From Spirochaetaceae bacterium (GTDB taxonomy: Bacteria > Spirochaetota > Spirochaetia > Treponematales > Breznakiellaceae): a stretch of DNA of 14,971 nt. Under the pieces are notes generated by a model. It was given only the letters and a program-made list of their open reading frames with translations, was not told the DNA's origin and made no database searches. Location: positions 1-14,971 of the forward strand of contig JAIRMP010000104.1 in NCBI GenBank assembly GCA_031258615.1, in the 5' to 3' direction. Below, one piece after another: positions 6,225 through 12,996 of the stretch (its first letter is position 1; each line of letters opens with the position of its first letter). The translations under genes and the position numbers were made by a program.

Positions 6225-7259
6225 CTATTCCAGAGACAGCTCAATGTACCGGGGATTGACCGCCTTTTGGAAAACCGCCAAACCCGGGGACTCCTTGATT
6301 GACTGCTGTTTTACCAGGAAGTCGGCGGTCTTCTTTAAGGCTTCCGCGATAGCTCCCGGATTGCCGCTCGTCCCCAGATATTGAGGGGATAGCTGTTCCC
6401 GGGCATTAAGCCATACATTACCTTGAATTTGATTTCTGCTGTCTTCATTACTGATACCAAAGTAGCCCGCCAGAATGGAGACCGCTTCATCCGGATTGTT
6501 TTTATAAATTGTCTGGGCTTTGGAGAGAATTTTTATGTATTCCGCTACCAGTTGAGGGTATTTATCTCCGAATTCTTTCCTTACCACCGCAACATCCGCG
6601 GTAACCGCCCCCTGGTTTGCCAGGTCTTCGCTGGTAATAACCAGATGACCGTCAGTTAAGAGTCTGGTTAGAGTAGGATCCCACACATAAGCCGCGTTAA
6701 TATCTCCACGCTGCCACGCGGCGTATATATCTGCGGGCTGCAAATCCAATATTTCCGCGGTTCCGGCGTCAAGGTTGTTTAATTCAAACGCGCTTAAAAG
6801 GCTGTAATGCGCGGTAGACCCAAAGGGCACGCCGATTTTGGTCCCCGCCAGATCTTTTACCGAGTTAATGCCGGAAGTGTTTTTTACCGCCAAAGCCTCG
6901 GATTTCCCCAATACGCCGTGGATCCAGATAAGTTCCACGCCAAGATCACTGGAAATCGCCGTAACCGCGGGGGTAGTCCCCACAAGCCCCAGATCAATAC
7001 TTCCCGAGGCTAGAGCGCTTACCACCGAAGCGCCGGACTCAAATTCCCGCAGATTAACGGGTATCCCAAAATCATCGAAAAATTTCTTTGCTTTTGCGAT
7101 ATTTTCGTCATTGGGTATCTGCTGAGTCCCGATATTGATTACCTTGGGGATATCAGGGCCGGCGCTTCCCTCTGCTTTCTTTTCTTTAGAAGCTCCCGCG
7201 AAAATTCCCGCGACGACAAGCGTACTTAGCGCAAAAGCCAAAACATTCCTGTTTTTCAT
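6225..7259 (-). CDS. tauA: taurine-type ABC transporter substrate-binding protein
   Basis: Periplasmic binding protein of 344 residues. It starts at 7259 with AGGAG at 7266-7270. It matches E. coli TauA as I remember it along its length: FESGASVVSALASG (RKFDSGASIVRALASG in TauA), LGKSEALAVK, IGVPFGSTAHYSLLSAF and AAWQRGDINAAYVWDPTL, the last being the most diagnostic. The ligand is therefore probably taurine or another small sulfonate. The N-terminal signal (MKNRNVLAF, hydrophobic to about residue 20) ends in FAGASKEKK. The context is that of a lipoprotein (AGC-SKEKK), but residue 23, where the cysteine should be, is alanine (GCT). The result reads as a signal peptidase I site (AGA before S24), so the protein may be soluble rather than lipid-anchored. 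It sits mid-operon between tauC and tauB. Confidence 0.9.
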   Translation of the reverse strand: MKNRNVLAFALSTLVVAGIFAGASKEKKAEGSAGPDIPKVINIGTQQIPNDENIAKAKKFFDDFGIPVNLREFESGASVVSALASGSIDLGLVGTTPAVTAISSDLGVELIWIHGVLGKSEALAVKNTSGINSVKDLAGTKIGVPFGSTAHYSLLSAFELNNLDAGTAEILDLQPADIYAAWQRGDINAAYVWDPTLTRLLTDGHLVITSEDLANQGAVTADVAVVRKEFGDKYPQLVAEYIKILSKAQTIYKNNPDEAVSILAGYFGISNEDSRNQIQGNVWLNAREQLSPQYLGTSGNPGAIAEALKKTADFLVKQQSIKESPGLAVFQKAVNPRYIELSLE

Positions 7260-7283
7260 GTAAAACTCCTATAAAATATATTA

Positions 7284-7305
7284 CAACCGCCCCAATAGCG
7301 GGTTG
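7284..7305 (-). other. weak hairpin just after the tauC stop codon
   Basis: The minus strand gives CAACC and GC pairing with GC and GGTTG, with one bulged C and a short loop. It starts one base after the tauC stop. It may limit or stabilise the message between tauC and tauA. The tauA RBS lies about 15 nt further. Confidence 0.3.
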
Positions 7306-7306
7306 T

Positions 7307-8074
7307 TTACTCTTTTCCTTTCCAAAAGACAATTTTTGATTCCAGAAGCCGGATCATCTGATCCAGCGTGATACCGGTAAGCCCCATGATCAATATGCCC
7401 ATAAAAATGATGTCGCTCCGCAGGTAACGGCTGGCATCCAGAACAAGCCAGCCTATGCCTGAAACGGCGGCAACCATTTCCGCCGCCACCAGCGTTGTAT
7501 AGGCCACCCCTATGGCGGTACGGACACCGGTAAAGATACCCGGAAGACAGGCGGGAAGGCTGACATAAAAAAACACCTGTAGGGGAGAAGCGCCCAGGGT
7601 CAAAGCGCTGTTGACATAATCAATTTTTACCATCCGCATTGCCGACACGCAGGCGACATATATCGGGGCAAAGGCCGCCAAAAACAAGAGCATTATCTTG
7701 GATGAATTTTCGATTCCCATCCAAAGGACAATCAGGGTGTAATACGCCAGAGGAGGAAGGGGCCGGTAAAATTCAACAATCGGCTCAAAGGCGGCGCGAA
7801 TTTTGGTATTGTAACCGCTGGCAAGACCAAGCGGCACGGCAAAAAATACGGCCAGGAAGAACGCGCCGATCAAACGGCCTAGGCTGACCGATAAATGCCG
7901 CCACAGGGATATGCCCTTGTAGTTATCATGCAATATCGAGAAAAATACCGATACAACGCTTTTGGGAGATGGGACCATTGCGGAGGATACCAATTTCCGC
8001 TCCGTTACTCCATACCAAATCAGTAAAATGGCAAAGATTACCCCGAAAGTAATAAATTTTTCTTTACGAATCAT
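7307..8074 (-). CDS. tauC: taurine/sulfonate ABC transporter permease
   Basis: Inner-membrane permease of the BPD type, 255 residues with about six hydrophobic segments. The EAA loop that docks the ATPase is visible at ALTLGASPLQVFFYVSLPAC followed by LPGIFTGVR, the pattern of TauC/SsuC proteins. The segment PLPPLAYYTLIVLWMGIEN is also typical of the family. It starts at 8074, with only a weak AGGA about 11 nt upstream. First gene of the C-A-B operon, 47 bp before tauA. A promoter (TTGACA, 19 bp, TAGTAT) and an overlapping 20-bp palindrome lie immediately upstream, so expression is probably repressed or activated by a dimeric regulator. Nothing in the protein looks damaged, in contrast to tauB. 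Confidence 0.88.
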   Translation of the reverse strand: MIRKEKFITFGVIFAILLIWYGVTERKLVSSAMVPSPKSVVSVFFSILHDNYKGISLWRHLSVSLGRLIGAFFLAVFFAVPLGLASGYNTKIRAAFEPIVEFYRPLPPLAYYTLIVLWMGIENSSKIMLLFLAAFAPIYVACVSAMRMVKIDYVNSALTLGASPLQVFFYVSLPACLPGIFTGVRTAIGVAYTTLVAAEMVAAVSGIGWLVLDASRYLRSDIIFMGILIMGLTGITLDQMIRLLESKIVFWKGKE

Positions 8075-8080
8075 TTATAT

Positions 8081-8100
8081 AGTATTCCTATAAGAATACT
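8081..8100. promoter_or_regulatory. palindromic operator at the tauC promoter
   Basis: The 20-bp sequence AGTATTC, CTATAA, GAATACT is an inverted repeat with perfect 7-bp arms and one mismatched inner pair. It covers the -10 box and presumed start site of the tauC promoter, 6 bp before the start codon. The position is typical for a repressor. No regulator gene is in the window. Confidence 0.5.
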
Positions 8101-8126
8101 ACTATGAATCGCCATATTGATGTCAA
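8096..8126 (-). promoter_or_regulatory. tauCAB promoter
   Basis: On the minus strand, TTGACA (8121-8126), a 19-bp spacer, and TAGTAT (8096-8101). The long spacer is suboptimal for sigma-70 and typical of promoters that need an activator to twist the DNA (MerR-type). Confidence 0.5.
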
Positions 8127-8171
8127 GAAGTTTTTGTATAAAATATAGCGAATTTATAGGAATTACACCTC

Positions 8172-8202
8172 TTGACAAACCGATAAAACATATTGATACT
8201 AT
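8172..8202 (+). promoter_or_regulatory. promoter of the acetyltransferase-radical SAM operon
   Basis: TTGACA (8172-8177), a 19-bp spacer, TACTAT (8197-8202), with transcription starting near 8209. It mirrors the tauC promoter: same -35 hexamer, same spacer length, near-identical -10. The two -35 boxes are 45 bp apart. Confidence 0.5.
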
Positions 8203-8233
8203 ATATTCATTAGGATTAGTACGGGTGTTCAGC

Positions 8234-8755
8234 ATGGACGTGATATATACCATTAGACAGGGAACTCTTGAGGATGTGGAGTTGGCGCTTGCTTTTCGCT
8301 GGTTAATGTTTGGAAATTCGGGAAAAGAAGAGGCCATCGAACACATACGCCGGGAAATAACCGGTAGATATAGGGCGGAATATCAAAGCGGCGGCATTGT
8401 TCACTTTTTTGCGGTAAATGCCAAAAACGAGGCTATTGCCTCCGCAGGAGCCCTTATTAAGTCCGATTTTCCCTACTGTTTTTTCAAACCGGGCTATTAC
8501 GGCTGGATCATTGATGTCTATACCATGCCGGAATACCGGGGAAACGGTATCGCCCGGACTCTTCTGGAAAAGACCCATCAATGGCTCAGGGCAAAAGGGG
8601 CAATCGAATCCCGGCTTATAGCGGTGGGGAAAAAGCCCCATGAACTGTATGAAAAAATGGGCTACCGCGCTACCTGGGAAATGAGCCTTACCCTGTGTCC
8701 TGAACGGCGAACCTACAACGATATAATAACCCGGAATTGCGTTGCGGGTGAATAG
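8234..8755 (+). CDS. GNAT-family N-acetyltransferase
   Basis: Cytoplasmic acetyl-CoA-dependent transferase of 173 residues, a normal length for a single GNAT domain. The acetyl-CoA pyrophosphate-binding motif is visible as MPEYRGNGIARTLLEKTHQW, after the beta strand GWIIDVYTM; HELYEKMGYRATWEM is the usual C-terminal motif B with its tyrosine. The N-terminus (IRQGTLEDVELALAFRWLMF) is the typical R-x-A-x-x-x-D start. The start could also be GTG 8225, which has AGGA at 8212-8215; ATG 8234 has almost no RBS. It is the first gene of an operon with the radical SAM protein 31 bp downstream. The substrate is unknown. It may acetylate an amine in the same pathway or act independently. Confidence 0.85.
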   Translation: MDVIYTIRQGTLEDVELALAFRWLMFGNSGKEEAIEHIRREITGRYRAEYQSGGIVHFFAVNAKNEAIASAGALIKSDFPYCFFKPGYYGWIIDVYTMPEYRGNGIARTLLEKTHQWLRAKGAIESRLIAVGKKPHELYEKMGYRATWEMSLTLCPERRTYNDIITRNCVAGE

Positions 8756-8786
8756 TTACACGGAATGGACAAAAGGAGTGCGGCTT

Positions 8787-10025
8787 ATGGCGGCGGTTCA
8801 GAATATCAGGGAGCGGGAACTATCCCGCCCGGAAGTCATGCAAAAATATCCTCATATTTCCCCCTTTGTGATAATTAAAACGGACGTGCAGCGCCGGGGT
8901 GTTCACTTTTCAGCGGCAGCCCTTGACCGGGTAGATTTAACCGTTCATCAGGTCGAATACCGGGGCTTCTCGCGGGAAGCAACGGGGGCGGTTCCGGTTT
9001 CATTGATGATGAGGGACGGCTCATCCATCCTTACCGGATTTACGGCGAAAAACAGCGGGCGCGTTCCCTATCTGGTGGATGTGGTCGAAGACAAAATCGT
9101 GCTTACCGATCAGGGTACTGTAGTAGAAGAAGTTGATTATTGGGAAAAGCCCGACTATTACGGCAAAGAGACAAGCAATCATATCCCCATGTGGCAGATC
9201 GCCGTAGCCCGGCCCCAGCGTATAGACATCTATCCCTTTCAATACTGCGAATTTTGGGACACTCCGGGACACGGCTGTAAATATTGTTCCATTGCCGCTA
9301 CCTACAAAAAAGCGAAAAAGCCTAAATACGTGGATTTAGCGGACATCGCCGAAACCGTGCGGGAAGCGCTTAAACAGCCGGGCCGGTATATGAGCCTCTT
9401 TCTCACCGGCGGCTCGATTCTTTCCGGCAAAGAACTGCTGGATGATGAAGTAGACCTCTACATCAAGGTGCTCAAGGAGGTGGGACGGAATTTCAGGACG
9501 CCTAAATTTCCAAGCCAGTTAATCGGAACCGCCTATACAAAAGAGCAGCTCCGGCGGCTCTATGAAAATACCGGGCTCAGTTCCTATACGGCGGATATTG
9601 AGGTGTTAAACAAGGAAAAATTTGAGTGGATATGTCCTGGCAAGGCCGTGAGAATAGGTTATGAAAAATGGAAGGAACGGCTCTGTCAGGCGGTAGATAT
9701 TTTTGGATTCGGTAATGTCAATACCGGCATTGTGGGCGGCGTGGAAATGGCAAGGCCCAAGGGTTTTACCGGCGAAGACGAAGCGCTGGAAGCGGTTTTA
9801 TCCGAAGCGGAAGATTTAGCGAAACACGGAGTATTCGCCGTACAGTGCGTATGGACGGTGGCGGAAGGTTCTGTCTTCTTTAACCAGAAAACGCCTTCCC
9901 TGGAGTACTATGTACGCCTCTCGGAGGGACTTGACCGGCTGCGGAGAAAATACCGTATCAGCGCGGATATGGATAATTACCGCCGCTGCGGTAACCACCC
10001 GGATACGGATCTATCCAGAATTTAA
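8787..10025 (+). CDS. radical SAM protein with a CX9CX2C cluster motif, function unknown
   Basis: 412 residues. ATG 8787 has a clear RBS (AGGAG, 8774-8778, 8-nt spacer); earlier TTG/GTG starts are less likely. The [4Fe-4S]-binding cysteines are C154, C164 and C167 in YCEFWDTPGHGCKYCS. This CX9CX2C spacing differs from the common CX3CX2C and is otherwise known to me from Elp3-type enzymes. Downstream, LFLTGGSILSG is the GGE-like SAM-binding motif, and ADIEVLNKEKFEWICPGK, FGFGNVNTGIVGGVE and AVQCVWTVAEGS follow a BioB-like barrel pattern. The first 150 residues are a separate domain without a recognisable motif. The C-terminal end has one more cysteine (NYRRCGNHP). It is flanked by an acetyltransferase and an FMN split-barrel protein in one transcription unit. 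I recognise no characterised member, so the reaction is not assigned. Confidence 0.82.
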   Translation: MAAVQNIRERELSRPEVMQKYPHISPFVIIKTDVQRRGVHFSAAALDRVDLTVHQVEYRGFSREATGAVPVSLMMRDGSSILTGFTAKNSGRVPYLVDVVEDKIVLTDQGTVVEEVDYWEKPDYYGKETSNHIPMWQIAVARPQRIDIYPFQYCEFWDTPGHGCKYCSIAATYKKAKKPKYVDLADIAETVREALKQPGRYMSLFLTGGSILSGKELLDDEVDLYIKVLKEVGRNFRTPKFPSQLIGTAYTKEQLRRLYENTGLSSYTADIEVLNKEKFEWICPGKAVRIGYEKWKERLCQAVDIFGFGNVNTGIVGGVEMARPKGFTGEDEALEAVLSEAEDLAKHGVFAVQCVWTVAEGSVFFNQKTPSLEYYVRLSEGLDRLRRKYRISADMDNYRRCGNHPDTDLSRI

Positions 10026-10039
10026 ATTGAGAAAACCGT

Positions 10040-10525
10040 ATGGCAATAAAACTTGATGAAACAGTAAAATCATTATTGCGGAACTTTGATACGGTAAAAA
10101 TCCTGGCCACCGTGGACCGGGACGGGAAACCCCATGTAACCTGTAAAGATTCTATCCGGCTCAACAATAAGGGTAATTTAGAGTATGATGAATTTATCGA
10201 GTCATCCCAAACCAATAAAAATCTGGTTTTTGCCATCTGGTTTCGCAAACAAGTGGCAATAAATATTCTGGGCCGTAATAAAACCAGTTATCAAATAAAA
10301 GGAACGCCGGTAAAGGCCGTTATTTGCGGAAAAAGATTTGAAGAACGCTACAAAAAACTTAAAGAGGAACAGGGGGCGGACTTATCGGCCATCTGGATTA
10401 TCGAGCCCGAAGAAGTTATCGAAGAAACCTTAGCCGTTAGGAAAGCCGTGGAAGAAACGCTGCACCCGCTCTTGCGCCATTTGGACATCTTTTTGGATGA
10501 ATCATATAGAGGAACCGGAAGTTAA
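10040..10525 (+). CDS. pyridoxamine 5'-phosphate oxidase-like FMN-binding split-barrel protein
   Basis: Small cytoplasmic protein of 161 residues. The N-terminal half has the split-barrel pattern: VKILATVDRDGKPHVTCKDS (strand, turn DRDGKPH, strand), then NLVFAIWFRKQVAINIL and YQIKGTPVKAV, which in this superfamily line the FMN site. The C-terminal 60 residues are charged and helical (FEERYKKLKEEQ through HPLLRHLDIFL). The stop codon of the radical SAM gene is 14 bp upstream, so they are co-transcribed; the RBS is poor, suggesting translational coupling. Members of this superfamily include oxidases, F420 or flavin reductases and heme-binding HutZ-type proteins. I cannot tell which of these it is, and there is no clear pyridoxal-phosphate pathway context. 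Confidence 0.75.
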   Translation: MAIKLDETVKSLLRNFDTVKILATVDRDGKPHVTCKDSIRLNNKGNLEYDEFIESSQTNKNLVFAIWFRKQVAINILGRNKTSYQIKGTPVKAVICGKRFEERYKKLKEEQGADLSAIWIIEPEEVIEETLAVRKAVEETLHPLLRHLDIFLDESYRGTGS

Positions 10526-10608
10526 CCATTACCGCGGCTAATACCCTCCCACGCTTTGCCGGCAGGTTCATGACGCCGACGCTTGACCCGGACGTTTGGT
10601 TTCCGCTT

Positions 10609-10761
10609 CGGATTATGATTTTCAAAGACGGCAAAATCTATGCCTCGGGAAGTCCCGGTGTTCTCTCAAAGGACATCGTGCTTGCTGTGTATGGAGTAGA
10701 GGCGGCTTTTCATAATCACCATGAAAAGCCGTTTATGATTCCACTGCGAGCGGTACAATAA
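10609..10761 (+). pseudogene. C-terminal relic of a FecE/BtuD-type ABC ATPase
   Basis: RIMIFKDGKIYASGSPGVLS and then LAVYGVEAAFHNHHEKPFMIP match the end of siderophore/cobalamin importer ATPases. The intact ATPase in this window has the parallel ending LYVMKEGRIVLSGTPEEVLT, then IYGVPCDTAV. The frame ends at TAA 10759-10761. Upstream of about 10609 the frame stays open (MTPTLDPDVWFP from 10570) but has no ATPase motifs: Walker A, the signature and Walker B are gone. This is therefore the tail of a second importer ATPase removed by deletion or recombination, joined behind the FMN protein. The first repeat copy starts 33 bp later. Confidence 0.7.
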
Positions 10762-10793
10762 TATGCAGTGAAGATTTCCACCGGCGTAGCTTT

Positions 10794-10856
10794 AAGCGGC
10801 TCACAGGGCGGCCTATGAAGGCTGGAATATTTCTGCTGAAGGTCAATAAGCGGCTG
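10794..10856 (+). repeat. 63-bp dispersed repeat, copy 1
   Basis: Aligns without gaps to 14621-14683, 54 of 63 bases identical by hand count. The best-conserved cores are TCACAGGGCGGCCT and GGAATATTTCTG. Same orientation, 3,827 bp apart. No protein or RNA family recognised. Confidence 0.75.
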
Positions 10857-10868
10857 TCAATAAGCGGC

Positions 10869-10897
10869 TTGACAAAAAAAGCATAAGAGGTTATGGT
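10869..10897 (+). promoter_or_regulatory. promoter of the chelate-importer operon
   Basis: TTGACA (10869-10874), a 17-bp spacer, TATGGT (10892-10897), so transcription should start near 10905. It begins 13 bp after repeat copy 1. It makes the importer operon independent of the radical SAM operon and leaves a leader of about 165 nt. Confidence 0.6.
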
Positions 10898-10904
10898 ATT
10901 AGTT

Positions 10905-11072
10905 GGCATGAAGCCGTCCGCTCTATAACCCCATGTCCCACGAAGGGATGGGGCGCTGAATAATCTCTCGTTATCTGCTGAAATTTTCCACGAAGGAATA
11001 CCCGGAATTGTTTTGTTAGAAAACAATCCTACCCGGAGATGAACTCCCAACCCTGATTACTGGAGTTTGGCT
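10905..11072 (+). promoter_or_regulatory. long structured leader before the permease, riboswitch candidate
   Basis: Hairpin 1: CCCCA, bulge TG, TCCC-ACGAA-GGGA-TGGGG (10929-10953). Hairpin 2: TTCC-ACGAA-GGAA (10986-10998), the same pentaloop on a different stem. Hairpin 3: ATTGTTTT/AAAACAAT (11007-11027). At the 3' end, AACTCC (11042-11047) can pair with GGAGTT (11062-11067) and hide the RBS GGAG (11062-11065). The same CTCC (11044-11047) can instead pair with GGAG (11035-11038), which would free it. That is the architecture of a translational switch. It does not match the cobalamin, fluoride, c-di-GMP or Moco consensus as I remember them. Confidence 0.45.
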
Positions 11073-12140
11073 GTGGTTTTCTTTGTAAAACGCTTCTTTC
11101 AGGCTGAAAGAAGAAGCATGGGCGTGATTGTGCCGATGTTAATCGCCGCGGTGCTGTTATCGCTTATTTTTGGCGTGGGGCTTGGGCCGGTTAAGGTATC
11201 GCCGCTTTCGACGGCAAAAATCATAGTAAGTTATATACCCGGCGTGGAAGACATAATCGGACACACCTGGACGCGGCTTGAAGAGAACATCGTGCGGGGG
11301 CTGCGGCTTCCCCGGGTGCTGCTCGGCCTTATCGTGGGGGCGTCCCTTGCCGTTACCGGCGTTACGATGCAGGCCCTGGTACGGAATCAGCTTGCGGATC
11401 CTTTTATCTTGGGCGTGTCCTCGGGGGCCGCCGCTGCCGCCACGCTTGGGATGTTGTTCGGCGTGTTTTCATTTTTGGGAACCTATTCCCTTTCTATCAG
11501 CGCCTTCATCGGTTCGGCTGTCACCATCATTTTTGTTTACCTCATATCAAGGGTGCGGGGACGGATAAATATCACCCAGCTTTTGCTTTCCGGCGTTGCG
11601 GTTTCCATGATTATGGACGGCGTAACGCGGATCATCACCCTGTCCGCGCCCAACGCGCTCGGTTTGCATAACGCGACATTTTGGATGTCCGGCAGTCTTG
11701 CCGGCGCGCGCTGGGCCTACCTCACCATTCCTTTTGCAGTACTTGTGGTCTGTATGATAGTCCTTTTGGTGAATTACCGTACCCTTAACCTCCTGTTGCT
11801 GGGAGATGAAAGCGCCGGTTCTCTCGGCGTCAACGTCAGACAGACGCAGAAAATGCTCGTCCTGGTTGCCTCGCTTATGGCGGGAACAACGATTGCGGTG
11901 AGCGGCACCATCGGCTTTGTCGGGCTTATGGTTCCGCACTTCAGCCGCCTCCTTGTCGGCGGGGATCACAAGCGGGTACTGCCCGTCGCGGCGCTTTCGG
12001 GCGGCGTCCTTGTTGTATGGGTAGATGTCGCGGCGCGGACCCTTCTTGCGCCGGAAGAACTGCCGGTGGGCATACTAACGGCAATAATAGGCGGGCCGCT
12101 TTTCATATTCCTTTTAAAGCGTAAAACAGGGGAACGGTAA
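11073..12140 (+). CDS. FecCD/BtuC-family ABC transporter permease (iron-chelate or cobalamin type)
   Basis: Inner-membrane permease of a type II importer for iron-siderophore, heme, cobalamin or a similar metal chelate. From GTG 11073 (RBS GGAG 11062-11065, 7-nt spacer) it has 355 residues; TTG 11067 is too close to the RBS and ATG 11118 has a poor one. About ten hydrophobic segments are visible. FecCD hallmarks are RLPRVLLGLIVGASLAVTGV, MQALVRNQLADPFILGVSSG, and VAVSGTIGFVGLMVPHFSRL with the following HKRVLPVAALSGG, which forms the ATPase-coupling region. The stop codon overlaps the ATPase start by one base (TAATG), so translation is coupled. The transported chelate is not identifiable from the permease. 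Confidence 0.9.
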   Translation: MVFFVKRFFQAERRSMGVIVPMLIAAVLLSLIFGVGLGPVKVSPLSTAKIIVSYIPGVEDIIGHTWTRLEENIVRGLRLPRVLLGLIVGASLAVTGVTMQALVRNQLADPFILGVSSGAAAAATLGMLFGVFSFLGTYSLSISAFIGSAVTIIFVYLISRVRGRINITQLLLSGVAVSMIMDGVTRIITLSAPNALGLHNATFWMSGSLAGARWAYLTIPFAVLVVCMIVLLVNYRTLNLLLLGDESAGSLGVNVRQTQKMLVLVASLMAGTTIAVSGTIGFVGLMVPHFSRLLVGGDHKRVLPVAALSGGVLVVWVDVAARTLLAPEELPVGILTAIIGGPLFIFLLKRKTGER

Positions 12141-12970
12141 TGGCGGAAACACGGCTTAACATAAACAATCTGAAATTTTCATATACCGACAAGATAACGA
12201 TCGAAGATATAAACATCAGCGTACAAAGGGGCGAGTTTATCGGCCTCATCGGACCTAACGGCTGTGGAAAATCAACGGCGCTCAAAAACGTGTACCGGGC
12301 ACTTACCCCCGACTCAGGGGACATCACTCTTGACGGCAAAAATCTGTTTCGGATGCGCAGCCGTGAAGCGGCGTTGAAGATAGCCGTTGTGGGGCAGGAA
12401 AACGAGGTGCCTTTCGATTTTTTGGTCGAGGAAATTGTCGCTATGGGGCGCAGTCCCCATAAAAAACTTTTTGAGCCGGACACGGCGGAGGATGCGCGGA
12501 TCCTACATCACGCTCTTGAACATCTGGGCATGGAAAACATGGCAAAACGAAACTACAAGCATCTTTCTGGCGGCGAAAAACAGCGGGTGCTGATTGCCCG
12601 CGCCATCGCGCAGGAATCCGATTTTCTTATCCTTGACGAACCGGCCAACCACCTTGACGTGAGTTATCAGCTTAAAATATTTGATTTTGTAAAACGCCGC
12701 AGTGCCGAGGCGGGCGTAACGGTGCTTTCCGCGATTCACGACCTTAATATGGCCGCGTTGTACTGCGACCGGCTGTATGTAATGAAAGAGGGTCGTATCG
12801 TTCTTTCGGGAACTCCGGAAGAAGTGCTGACGCCGGGAAATATTTTTTTGATTTACGGTGTACCCTGCGATACGGCGGTTCACAGGATAACGGGAAAGGT
12901 GGTGATCACGTATATACCGGAAAAAATCTTTTCTCCCACGCCTGGCCGCGGGGGAAAAGATTCTAAATAA
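12140..12970 (+). CDS. FecE/BtuD-type ABC transporter ATPase
   Basis: Cytoplasmic ATPase of 276 residues powering the permease encoded immediately before it, with overlapping stop and start codons. All functional motifs are intact: Walker A GPNGCGKST (residues 38-46), a Q-loop at VGQENEVPFDF, the signature LSGGEKQRVLIARAIA, Walker B FLILDEPANHLD, and the switch histidine in SAIHDLNMAALYCD. The GTPEEVLTPGNIFLIYGVPC ending is the C-terminal domain typical of siderophore/cobalamin importers. The lipoprotein binding protein starts 26 bp after it. An older paralogous ATPase tail survives at 10609-10761, so this gene set may have replaced or duplicated an earlier one. Confidence 0.93.
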   Translation: MAETRLNINNLKFSYTDKITIEDINISVQRGEFIGLIGPNGCGKSTALKNVYRALTPDSGDITLDGKNLFRMRSREAALKIAVVGQENEVPFDFLVEEIVAMGRSPHKKLFEPDTAEDARILHHALEHLGMENMAKRNYKHLSGGEKQRVLIARAIAQESDFLILDEPANHLDVSYQLKIFDFVKRRSAEAGVTVLSAIHDLNMAALYCDRLYVMKEGRIVLSGTPEEVLTPGNIFLIYGVPCDTAVHRITGKVVITYIPEKIFSPTPGRGGKDSK

Positions 12971-12996
12971 TCTTTTTGGAGGAATTTGGAGAAATT

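Noticed and set aside
10733..11050. 105-codon open frame on the minus strand across the importer leader and repeat copy 1
   Set aside because: No RBS, and it covers a plus-strand promoter and structured leader. The peptide shared with repeat copy 2 (RNIPA, GRPV) is explained by the DNA repeat, though a tiny conserved peptide cannot be fully excluded.
10905..11072. Cobalamin riboswitch before the permease
   Set aside because: I could not find the B12-box or the other conserved cobalamin riboswitch blocks in this leader or in the repeats; the leader is only called a candidate switch of unknown class.
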